From NCBI GenBank assembly GCA_947172415.1, contig OX359194.1, forward strand, positions 7,627,901-7,691,900: a stretch of 64,000 nucleotides of DNA. Direction: 5' to 3'. The notes beneath the pieces were generated by a model. The model had not been told where the DNA came from, ran no database searches, and saw nothing but the letters and a program-made list of their open reading frames with translations. The stretch is from Chondrosia reniformis. Its lineage: Eukaryota > Porifera > Demospongiae > Chondrillida > Chondrillidae. Both the position numbers and the translations under genes were made by a program. Positions 54,301 through 64,000 of this stretch are shown one piece after another. Within the stretch, counting starts at the first letter, position 1; each line of letters begins with the position of its first letter.

Positions 54301-57300
54301 GTAGATGACCTGCCTCACCACAATCCTTGTTAAACACTTTTGAGGTACATGACCTCCTGCACTTTTGTATTCTCCTGATTTTATTAAGTGTTTTTGTTGT
54401 TCATCTGTTCAGTTGCCCTTTAAGCCAAATGAATCTGATGCTGGACTAATTGCATTTACAAACCAATTGAGGTACCTACAAATTAGATTTTAAATGTATT
54501 TTTATGTTTTCCAGATACGTACATACTTACATACATACATACATGTGATTGTTAAAGTACATACATATAATTCATGAGGAATTGTATTTTTTAAGTAATC
54601 TTTCTAGAAGCATACATGTATATATATATTCTTATTGTGGATTGTGACATATTTAGTCTCTATTATTATTATTAATTTCTCTAAAGTGACTATAATAAGA
54701 GAGGCGGTAGAAGAAGACATAGAAGCTTAAGGTTAGCCAGAAATCGGTCAACTGTGTCATTGGTAGAGTTGTTTACCCAAGAATGTGCCAGCTGCCTGTA
54801 AGGCTGCAGCTGCTCTTGTAATTACCTTGTGAACAACATTGTGTACTGGTCAGCCAATGACGTCTATGCTTAAGATGTCTTTAAAGGTCATTCGTTAATG
54901 TTCTGTATTAGTACATATGTTGGATGTGAAAAGATAATGTTTTTACTCTTTGACCTTCTCCAGTCCTCCTGGTCGTTCTCCCAGAGGAAGCTTTGGACCT
55001 TATGACATACAAGTAAAGCATTTTCAAGAAAAGTTTAAAAAGGCTAAAATTGTGATGGAAGACAAGCTCAGTAAATATTTGGAGGATCATTCTGACACAA
55101 AGTTAAAACTATCTGATGGAACACTAAGTTTTCTGAAATCTCAGGTAGGCTTGCACTTCACTGATATAGTACATGTGAGCTGCCATTTTACCTCATGGAT
55201 GTTTATTATACTGGTTGACCTCATGGGCCATTTGCGTAGTTGGGCTAGCTATTGAATGCCTTTGTTGCTCTGGATCTGATTGAAAATACTTTAGCATGTG
55301 TTGTTGTTGAAGTTTGATGGAGTGCTCCTGTATTTATTCATTAATCACCTCTCTCTGCTGAATTACTAGGTGATGAGGTATGCTTCAGATCTGTTGACAG
55401 CGTCTAAGAATGAAACCTTATATAGCGCCTTCTTTGTTGAGCTCTCATCAGGAGTTGAAAAAATACTTCAGAAAGTGAGTGGTAATACCTTGCTATGTGG
55501 CTAGTGTTCAAGGAATAAGGGATATATGTACGTATGTACATTGTACATACGTGAATGTTTTTGTGGTATACACTTTGTGTACAGATTTATGAGTGTGAAC
55601 AGGGCAGAGAAAGGGGGGCAATGCTCAAGTTGGTCAAGAACCTCTTAGCCATTCTCTCACAGCCAGCCCGCCTCCTGGAGTGTATGGTGAGTGGGAGTTT
55701 GTGGTCCTATTAGACTTAATGTATTTAGAGATTGGTATATTAAATCCACATGTTGTGTCTATTAAAATTTTAGGAGATCAGTCCTGACTATTTAATGTCT
55801 GACCCTGAGGCCTTAAAGTTTAGTCTACAGTCTCCCTCCCATGTTCCCTTCATATTGTCCAAACTGAAGAAGACAATGGAGAGCCATGAAGGTAAGTTTG
55901 CAAGCATCACTGACACAAACATAGACACTCGGACAGACATGCCTATAACTTACAGATATTGCAAACTGCACCTGAAATACTGTTGTTATTTCCTTATTAC
56001 AGCTTTGGAGAAAGCCAAGCGAAAGTCTGCAGTAAGTTAGATTTGTTAACACCCTCCTCTAATTGCCCAAATTTAATGTACATTTACATAACTTGTATGT
56101 ACCTATGTACATGATCTGTCAATTCTGAATTTTCTTGTAATGTTAATAGGTTATTGAACCCAGGATGAACAATGTAACATTGAATGATTTTGAACCAATG
56201 AAGTTGATTAGTCAGGGAGCTTACAGGTGAGCATCAAATAGACCTGCCCAGTGTTGCAACAGTAAGTATGTTAGACTGTAACTACTCTCTGTTGTTGCCC
56301 TTAGTTCAGTACATTTGGTCCGTCACAAACAAACAAGAGAGCGCTTTGCCATGAAGAAGGTTAACAAACAGAGAATGTTGATGCGCAAACAGGTCGGTTT
56401 AGACTGAACTAAATTGGAGCTTGTTTAAATGTAGCCATTGCCATTTAGGTTGAACAAGTGTTTCACGAGAGAGATATTCTCTCATTTGCTGACAACCCTT
56501 TTGTGGTTGGTTTCCTTTGTACATTTCAAACTAAAGTGAGTAAAATAATTATATGTACGTATCTGACCTCAATTTGGAATATTTTATATAGAACCAACTT
56601 AAAAAGTCACATGCAATGTGTAAAGCAAGTTTTTAGAAGTTATACTCTAATTGAATTATTATTGTATCTACAGAATGTATATATTATACATATGAGTACA
56701 TGTTTGTATTCATGTGCTTGACCATCATTCACAAGTTGAATGTACAGTGTATATGTTTATGTACACTTGCTAAATGTATGTACGTACGTACGTATGTGTC
56801 TTTAATGTTAGTCTATTATTGTTTACTTGACCTTTTTGCTCTGTAGCACCATCTCTACTATGTCATGGAGTTTGTAGAAGGAGGAGACATAGCTTCGCTC
56901 ATTAAGAATGTGGGTGCTCTGCCAGTTGAACTAGCCAGGTGCGTCCATATGTGTGTACATAATACGTATGTATCTATGTTTCCATGCAAAGGTTTTCATA
57001 TTAGTAAGTTGTTTGTTATCAAAGATTGACAAATTGAATTTTGATTTGTTATTATCTTTTATGTTTACCGACTTTGTCAAAAGATCTCACACTTCATTGA
57101 ATCAACATGGGACTGATTGCTTTTTTATTTGGCAGTTTGTTCATGTACAGACTGTTATCTATTTAATGATGTAAAAATGTCAGCTATGTGAACAATTATC
57201 CATTTCTATCTGTTTAGATTGTATGTTGCAGAAACACATCTTGGTGTTGAGTTCATTCACAGCCTTGGGGTGATCCACAGGGACCTTAAACCAGACAAGT

Positions 57301-60300
57301 AAGGCAGTGATGCATGTTTAGATACATAAACATGTTTAGATACTTGAGCATGTCATGCGAGGATGAGTACTTGAGACTAGAGTCTCTGACTTGTGTTCAT
57401 GAAGACAGTATATCCTTCTGAGCATGTGTTTCACTACTGACTGGTAACCTCAGAGTGAGGGTATATACGTACGTATGTACATGTATGTTTACATTATTCT
57501 GTTTGTTTGTTTTTAGTTTACTCATTACAAGTGAAGGTCATATCAAACTAACTGACTTTGGTCTCTCAAAGGTTGGACTGACAAGTGAGTGAGATGCATT
57601 ATTAAACCCATGCATATGCATCAACAGAGAGATGGTGAAGTGTTGACTTATGGACAACTACACCATTGTGTCTGATTCTCATTAGACTTTCTATTATTCT
57701 CTCCATTTCTCTCTATGTACTTAGTCTCAACATCAATGGTGGATGATATTAACAGAGATCGTCAGTTTAAGGACAGCAAAGTTTTAGGCACACCTGACTA
57801 CATTGCTCCGGAAGTAATACTTGGACAGCCTTACGGTATGAGAGCACCTGTAATGTGATGTGTGTGTATTTGTTAAATGAGTATATTATATTGGATGTTT
57901 GTGTGAAAAGGTTTTCCTGTGGACTACTGGTCAATGGGTGTCATTTTATATGAAATGCTGATCGGTGTCACACCATTTGGAAGTACAACAGTTGAAGATC
58001 TGTTTGATGAGATTACAGATGGTATGTAAGTCTTTGATTGAATTTATTAAGTGGAGTTAAGTTTGATCTAAGATGAGGATGCCTCTAAATGGATACATGT
58101 AGTACTGACTCCATTTCTTATTTGTAGAAAACATTGGTATCAAATGGCCAGAAGATCAAGACGAAGATGATCCTATTCCAAAGGAAGCACAGAGTTTGGT
58201 GGAAGGGCTTCTGATTCACAATCCTGATTTCAGACTGGGTTGCCAATCACGAGGAGGTAGGTACTTTGTACATGAGTGTGATCTCAATTGTAGTCTTGAA
58301 TGGATTGGGGTATTGTTGGTGTCAATGGGTCTATAGAATGTACGTACATATGTACATACATACATAGATCAATGTAAGCAGCTATTGCTTGATAAAGAGA
58401 GGCAACCTGTATTACCCTCATGGTGTTTTTGTGATTCTTAAGTAGATCAAAGGAATTTGTGTATGAGGAAACTTACTTTCTGAATGTTTCAAAAACATCA
58501 TATTTGTAACTATATATTATACTCCATAGAACCTGTGTAGTTGCACACATACATATGTATGCACCTAGTGTTACTGGATATTAATACACTTATTTATCTC
58601 TTCTCAGGCGTACTTGGAGTTAAGCAACACAAGTTCTTTGAATCCATTGATTGGGATAACCTATTGAGAGTGAAGTCAGAATTTGTCCCAGAACTGCAGG
58701 GAGAAGAGGACACTAGCTACTTTGACAGTGAGTAGAACATAATCTTATTTACTTGACGTTTATGTGCTTTAGTTAGCAAAGGCTTGACCTCTTAATCTGT
58801 AACCATTTTGTTTTCCTTTATAGCTCGTAGTGATAGATACAAGCACGACCATTCCTCAGATGATGAGATTTATGACGATGAGGAATCACACAGAGCCTTT
58901 ATCAAGTTTGACTCTCAGGGTCGTAGAATGTCAATCCTCTTGTCAGATTTGTCACTAAACAGCTCATTTGAAGAGGAAAACAAGAGAAGAACGAGTGAAG
59001 TTAGCAATATCACAAGTTTCAGTGAAGGAAGGTAAGCATAACATTTATCCTTAAAGACATGTTTGCATTCATTTTCTCACAAATTCAATTTGAGCCCTTT
59101 GTCTTCCCCAAGTGGCAAAAATGATGATATGGAACATGAGGAGCTGGTCACAGAGATTGACGATGTATCCCCAGATGAAGATTCTCGTACATTTCCTGTT
59201 TCTTCGAGGAGGACCATGTCCATAAGAAGTACCACTTCCACTGAGGGAGATTCCATCCCTGACGATGCAATAGTTGTACCACGTCATGGTAGATCCAATT
59301 CAGAGATACCCCTCACCCAATCCACCAATAAAGCTGACACGGAGAGAAATAGAAGATCTCGATCCATTGGAGATAGTAAGTCTAGTTAAGGCTGTCGAGG
59401 AGTTTGAATTGACTCACAAGTGGTACGATAAAGCCACAATTCAGCAAGCTGTTGCTGTTTTAGGCCTGAGGAAATTTATGTTAGCTGCATGTTTTAAAGT
59501 GTTTACAATGAGAAATTTGTCTTCTATCAGATCCTCCTATCTTTGAGAAGGACCCCATGCCGCACCCTACAAAGAAGATAAGCTCCGATGCTCTCAGCCC
59601 AAGGAACTCGGTGATGATGTCTTCTCCCATTAGTATACACAGAAACGAGAAAGGGTTTGGCTTTAACTTCAAAGTAATCAGAGTCTACATGGGAGAGACA
59701 GATAACTACCGACTGCACCATGTGGTGGATGTGAGTGTTGATAATGTGATAGCAATTGTTTGTAATGGATTTTGGCCGGACTTGTTTGTGTATTTCATGG
59801 AGTATAGAAAGTACATACGTACATAGCTCAATGGAAATATTAGTTCTAGTATGTATAAATGTATGCTACTAATATGTATATGTTTTTATGGTTTGTGTAG
59901 AGAGTGGAGATGGGTGGTCCAGCTGAAGATGCAGGATTGAAGTGTGGACATGTAATCACACATGTCAATGGAGAAGTGAGTAAATACTGATACTACTTCA
60001 CCTTCCTCTTGTGCTTCTAGTTGTACCTTTATTTACTTTGACATTCTCTTTGTGATCACAGAAAATTACAGGGCTGACTCATACTGAGGTGTTAAGAATG
60101 ATTCTAGGCGAAAAGGCTAATACTGTCATGCTGCATACTATATCTATGGAAGAAACTTCAATTAGAAAAGGGGGCAGGAGCAGGTCAAGCTTTGGTCACA
60201 GAATTGCTCGAAAGTTTAATCCCTTCAAGAACAAGTCACCAAGTAGTTCTTCCCTGAAGAAGAGATCCATCACGATAAAGAGAACTAGCAGACGAAAAGA

Positions 60301-60937
60301 TGTTCCACCAAGACCTAATTCTCCAGATTCCAGCAGCACTTCCAATTCTCCAAGGGAACCAAAGAGAAGAGATTCTTTTAAGGATAAGATACTTAGATTT
60401 GGTAGAGGGAAGCACAACCCAGTCTCTCCACTAGTCCAGACACCCTCCCCTAGTGGAATGCAGCTAAACATTACCAGCAGGAGTTCCAGTACTAGTCCCA
60501 TGACCTATGCCACCTCTCCATTGTCCTCACCAACGGGGTCAACTCAACAGCTGCCAATGGAGGGCATGCAGATGGAAAGTCCACCAGAGTCTCCTACTTC
60601 CTCAAAGAATTCTCGAAAGCCAGGAAGGAGTAGCAGTCTCTGTACCAAGCTGGAGCAGGTCGAAGTGCCATCTGGGAGCCATGCTAACCTCAAAGAAAGG
60701 CACAGCTTTTATGGTCAAACTCTTACCCCCAATCCTCCTCCCTCCTCCCTCATCAGAAAGACCAGCAACTCGGAGCTGGCAGCATGCAGCAAGCTGTCAA
60801 TGTCTCCTTTATTGAAACAAACGAAGTCACCTGAAACAAGGAAAAAGGGCCCACCTTCACCCCGAATGGAACGCAGTTCAAAAATGTCCACGTCCATGAC
60901 CATGGTTGAAAAACACAAATTGTATGAGAATCTCTGA
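45359..60937 (+). CDS. MAST: MAST-family Ser/Thr kinase (DUF1908, AGC kinase, PDZ)
   Basis: Microtubule-associated Ser/Thr kinase. The proposed first exon is 45359-45418 ([20 protein letters not shown]). Exon 50344-50547 joins in phase 0. Small Ser-rich exons follow, such as [14 protein letters not shown] (52576) and [15 protein letters not shown] (54412). The DUF1908 helical domain runs 54961 to about 55890 ([48 protein letters not shown]). The kinase domain runs about 56150-58257: [95 protein letters not shown] and [13 protein letters not shown]. The AGC tail reads [38 protein letters not shown] (near 59640) and [20 protein letters not shown] (near 59910). A Ser/Pro-rich tail ends KHKLYENL with TGA at 60935-60937. 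All catalytic motifs are intact; the third G-loop Gly is Ser, and other MASTs also vary there. Confidence 0.92.
45859..46011 (+). CDS. Possible alternative first coding exon of MAST
   Basis: ATG at 45859 opens 51 codons ([20 protein letters not shown], then [16 protein letters not shown]) up to a good donor, CTC|GTACGT at 46012. It ends in phase 0, the same phase as the 45359 exon, and the next MAST exon at 50344 starts in phase 0. If unspliced it stops after 61 codons. It could instead be a small separate ORF. Confidence 0.4.
47416..48470 (-). repeat. Polypyrimidine minisatellite with splice-acceptor-like units (MAST intron 1)
   Basis: About 1.05 kb of units CTTCCCCCCTCCCCCAG-GTTGTAG (22-24 bp), with a longer sub-type carrying GTGTGTATGTAGTGTAG at the right end. 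Every unit has a C/T tract followed by CAG|G, which looks like a 3' splice site on the + strand, the MAST strand. The minus strand is open in three frames, giving spurious Gly-rich ORFs up to 411 codons. Confidence 0.92.
50160..50280 (-). repeat. Dispersed ~110-bp repeat, copy 4 (inverted)
   Basis: In MAST intron 1, reverse orientation. Its complement reads TACATCTACTTCAGAATAAA, GGCCTATAGGGAATTAAACC, GAGGAGGATATAAGAGTTTT and TCTCCTTCTACTCTCTTCC. Confidence 0.75.
52345..52425 (+). repeat. Dispersed repeat, degenerate copy 5
   Basis: A MAST intron segment with GAATGAGGATACAGTTGTCC and TTCTTTCCCTGCTGGGCCTG, matching the right half of the family. Confidence 0.45.
52850..52965 (+). repeat. 21-bp repeat re-using a MAST 5' splice site
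   Basis: The exon ends ATATCT|GTAAGTTT (52850). Downstream, TATCTGTAAGTTTGTTATAC recurs about four times at 21-bp spacing, each copy carrying an apparent donor CT|GTAAGT. Confidence 0.75.
53582..54033 (+). repeat. 15-bp minisatellite (TCCCATCCTCACCTC)n in MAST intron
   Basis: About 30 units of 15 bp, with TCTCCC/TCACCC/TCCCCC variation at one site. Because 15 is a multiple of 3, it yields spurious periodic ORFs on both strands (for example MGEVR repeats on the minus strand). Confidence 0.93.
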
Positions 60938-61509
60938 CTTTATCAATTACAATATATAAGAGACCCATAATTATCCCTTTTATTGATCTTGACTGATTTT
61001 ACAAGACAAATTATCAAATCCTTATATGCAATATTTTTTCACTATATTGATCAGTTTATATCTACAAGTAAATAAAAAACATTTACAAAAAATGATGTTA
61101 GAAGTAGGAATGGCAGTGTCACTGGAATTTTGGTCCTGACGATTTATAACTTACACGTGCCAGCATAAGTTCGCACATTTGCGCTAGTCCATTCAATAAA
61201 AGAAGAAGAAAAAATGAATTTGGAAATGGACCTATTCCACCGAAAATCGCTTTGTTGGTGATTTATGTGGTGTTGCTTGCAAATACATTAGATAGGGCGG
61301 CAATGTTTTTTCGGCCATTCCTACTTAGAGAGTACTCACGTACTCTCTGATTAAGTTAATGTATGGGCGGAGATAGGGCAAATTTTCATATAAATCAAAA
61401 TTTCTAAAACTCTGGAAATATTTCATATATGTCTGTGATATCCTCGCACTTTGGAGTAATGAACGCAGACCAGTTCATTTTGATCAATTAGCCATCGCGT
61501 TATGAAGGG
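60938..61509. other. Region between MAST and satellite
   Basis: MAST 3' UTR with AATAAA-like strings near 61069, then about 450 bp of AT-rich non-genic DNA leading to the satellite. Confidence 0.5.
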
Positions 61510-64000
61510 CGCACTTCAAGCGACACCTCGAATATCACTCCAAATTCGCAACCCGGGTTTGACCTAATGAAGTCGAGAAGCCTCGACTGACATTTAGTCA
61601 CCCCAAATTCACAACCTGGATTTGACCCAATGAAGTCGAGAAGCCTCGACTGACATTTAGTCACTCCAAATTCACAACCCGGATTTGACCCAATGAAGTC
61701 GAGAAGCCTCGACTGACATTTAGTCACTCCAAATTCACAACTCAGGACTCAATGAAGTCGAGAAGCCTCGACTGACATTTAGTCACTCCAAATTCGCAAC
61801 TCGGGTTTGACCCAATGAAGTCGAGAAGCCTCGACTGACATTTAGTCACTCCAAATTCACAACTCGGGTTTGACTCAATGAAGTCGAGAAGTCTCGACTG
61901 ACATTTAGTCGAAACAAATTCACAACCTGAGTTTTACCCAATGAAGTCGAGAAGCCTCGACTGACATTTAGTCACTCTAAATTCAGGATTTGACCCAAAG
62001 AAGTCGAGAAGCCTCGACTGACATTTAGTCACTCCAAATTCACAACCCGGATTTTACCCAATGAAGTCGAGCAGTCTCGACTGACATTTAGTCGAAACAA
62101 ATTCACAACCTGAGTTTTACCTAATGAAGTCGAGAAGCCTCGACTGACATTTAGTCACCCCAAATTCACAACCCGAGTTTTACCCAATGAAGTCGAGCAG
62201 TCTCGACTGACATTTAGTCACTCCAAATTCACAACTCGGGTTTGACCCAATGAAGTCGAGAAGCCTCGACTGACATTTAGTCACTCCAAATTCACAACCC
62301 GGGTTTGACCTAATGAAGTCGAGAAGCCTCGACTGACATTTAGTCACTCCAAATTCACAACCCGGGTTTGACCCAATGAGGTCGAGAAGCCTCGACTGAC
62401 ATTTAGTCACTCTAAATTCACAACCAGGTTTTGACTCAATGAAGTCGAGAAGCCTCGACTGACATTTAGTCACTCCAAATTCACAACCCGAGTTTGACCC
62501 AATGAAGTCGAGCAGTTTCGACTGACATTTAGTCACTCCAAATTCACAACCCGGGTTTGACCCAATGAAGTCGAGAAGCCTCGACTGACATTTAGTCACT
62601 CCAAATTCACAACCCGGGTTTGACCCAATGAAGTCGAGAAGCCTCGACTGACATTTAGTCACTCCAAATTCACAACCCGGGTTTGACCCAATGAAGTCGA
62701 GAAGCCTCGACTGACATTTAGTCACTCTAAATTCACAACCAGGATTTGACTCAATGAAGTCGAGAAGCCTCGACTGACATTTAGTCACTCCAAATTCACA
62801 ACCCGGGTTTTACCCAATGAAGTCGAGAAGCCTCGACTGACATTGAGTCACTCCAAATTCACAACCCGGGTTTGACCCAATAAAGTCGAGAAGCCTCGAC
62901 TGACATTTAGTCACTCCAAATTCACAACCCGGATTTGACCCAATGAAGTCGAGCAGTCTCGACTGACATTTAGTCGAAACAAATTCACAACCTGAGTTTT
63001 ACCCAATGAAGTCGAGAGGCCTCGACTGACATTTAGTCACTCTAAATTCAGGATTTGACCCAAAGAAGTCGAGAAGCCTCGACTGACATTTAGCCACTCC
63101 AAATTCACAACCCGGATTTGACACAATGAAGTCGAGCAGTCTCGACTGACATTTAGTCGAAACAAATTCACAACTCGGGTTTGACCCAATGAAGTCGAGA
63201 AGCCTCGACTGACATTTAGTCACTCCAAATTCACAACCCGGATTTGACCCAATAAAGTCGAGAAGCCTCGACTGACATTTAGTCGAAACAAATTCACAAC
63301 CCGAGTTTTACCTAATGAAGTCGAGAAGCCTCGACTGACATTTAGTCACTCCAAATTCACAACCCGGGTTTGACCCAATGAAGTCGAGCAGTCTCGACTG
63401 ACATTGAGTCACTCCAAATTCACAACCCGGATTTGACCCGATAAAGTCGAGAAGCCTTGACTGACATTTAGTCACTCCAAATTCACAACCCGGATTTTAC
63501 CCAATGAAGTCGAGCAGTCTCGACTGACATTTAGTCGAAACAAATTCACAACTCGGGTTTGACCCAATGAAGTCGAGAAGCCTCGACTGACATTTAGTCA
63601 CTCCAAATTCACAACCCGGGTTTGACCCAATGAAGTCGAGAAGCCTCGACTGACATTGAGTCACTCCAAATTTACAACCCGGATTTGACCCAATAAAGTC
63701 GAGAAGCCTCGACTGACATTTAGTCGAAACAAATTCACAACCCAAGTTTTACCCAATGAAGTCGAGAAGTCTCGACTGACATTTAGTCACTCCAAATTCA
63801 CAACCCGGGTTTGACCCAATGAAGTCGAGCAGTCTCGACTGACATTGAGTCACTCCAAATTCACAACCCGGATTTGACCCAATAAAGTCGAGAAGCCTTG
63901 ACTGACATTTAGTCACTCCAAATTCACAACCCGGATTTTACCCAATGAAGTCGAGCAGTCTCGACTGACATTTAGTCGAAACAAATTTACAACCCGAGTT
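61510..64000. repeat. 63-bp satellite array with internal hairpin (continues past window)
   Basis: About 40 units. AATGAAGTCGAG recurs at 61566, 61629 and 61692 (63 bp); some units are shortened to about 59 bp. Each unit has the palindrome GTCGAGAAGCCTCGAC (or GTCGAGCAGTCTCGAC) followed by TGACATTTAGTCACTCCAAA, or TGACATTTAGTCGAAACAAA in a second sub-type. As 63 = 21 codons, the minus strand is open as 21-residue repeats (TKCQSRLLDFIGSNPGCEFG plus V) where units are full length. There is no sign of a real gene. Confidence 0.93.

Noticed and set aside
61500..63745. Minus-strand 21-residue repeat protein (TKCQSRLLDFIG...)
   Set aside because: A 63-bp satellite is a multiple of 3, so a frame stays open by arithmetic. 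Shortened units break the frame, and the sequence behaves like a satellite, not a gene.
61510..64000. Second hammerhead candidate in satellite units (CTGACATTTAGTCGAAAC)
   Set aside because: It resembles a CUGA...GAAAC core, but the invariant CUGAUGA is absent and no stem II forms between the two parts.

Overview
This is an AT-rich animal nuclear window. Genes are packed closely on both strands, most introns are 50-200 bp with GT-AG borders, intergenic gaps are small, and minisatellites are very abundant. The gene set is metazoan: SMCO4, MAST kinase, an Erbin/densin-type LAP protein, TTLL1, UBE3C and SOAT. Gene density, intron size and the gene families suggest a demosponge such as Amphimedon. 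That is inference; no species can be proved from the sequence alone.

Layout: 3' end of WDR36/UTP21 (+, 1-1174); a GNS-type N-acetylglucosamine-6-sulfatase (-, 1525-4232) with a rearranged 5' end; a repeat island of hairpin arrays and GC-rich repeat DNA (4.2-6.3 kb); a GH5 endoglycoceramidase (+, 7168-9701); a LAP-family LRR+PDZ scaffold (-, 10082-19799); SMCO4 (+, 20101-20268); a membrane-anchored SDR (-, 20384-21914); intronless YOD1 (-, 22160-23074), head to head with GET3/ASNA1 (+, 23113-24769) over 38 bp; a small EGF-like/TM protein (-, 24984-26043) whose 5' end meets SOAT (+, 26016-29830); a gene-poor 2 kb gap with one small candidate ORF; UBE3C (-, 31897-38979), head to head with TTLL1 (+, 39144-44908); MAST kinase (+, 45359-60937); and a 63-bp satellite that runs off the right edge (61.5-64 kb).

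The genes do not form one pathway. Several belong to the same cell systems: YOD1 and UBE3C are ubiquitin enzymes (VCP/ERAD and proteasome quality control), GET3 inserts tail-anchored proteins at the ER, SOAT esterifies sterol in the ER, GNS and endoglycoceramidase degrade glycans, TTLL1 and MAST act on microtubules, and LAP is a polarity scaffold. Close divergent gene pairs suggest shared promoters.

Most notable non-genic signals: (1) a type I hammerhead-ribozyme-like motif, with its catalytic G12 apparently mutated, in a TTLL1 intron on the minus strand (42493-42586), probably a relic of a Penelope-like element or retrozyme; (2) minisatellites that start at or copy splice junctions, clearest in SOAT, where 28 exactly 31-bp units each repeat the exon end and its 5' splice site; (3) a 63-bp satellite with an internal hairpin and 441-bp higher-order periodicity; (4) two hairpin arrays sharing TTAAGCACC ends; (5) a dispersed family of about 110 bp found in introns of four genes.
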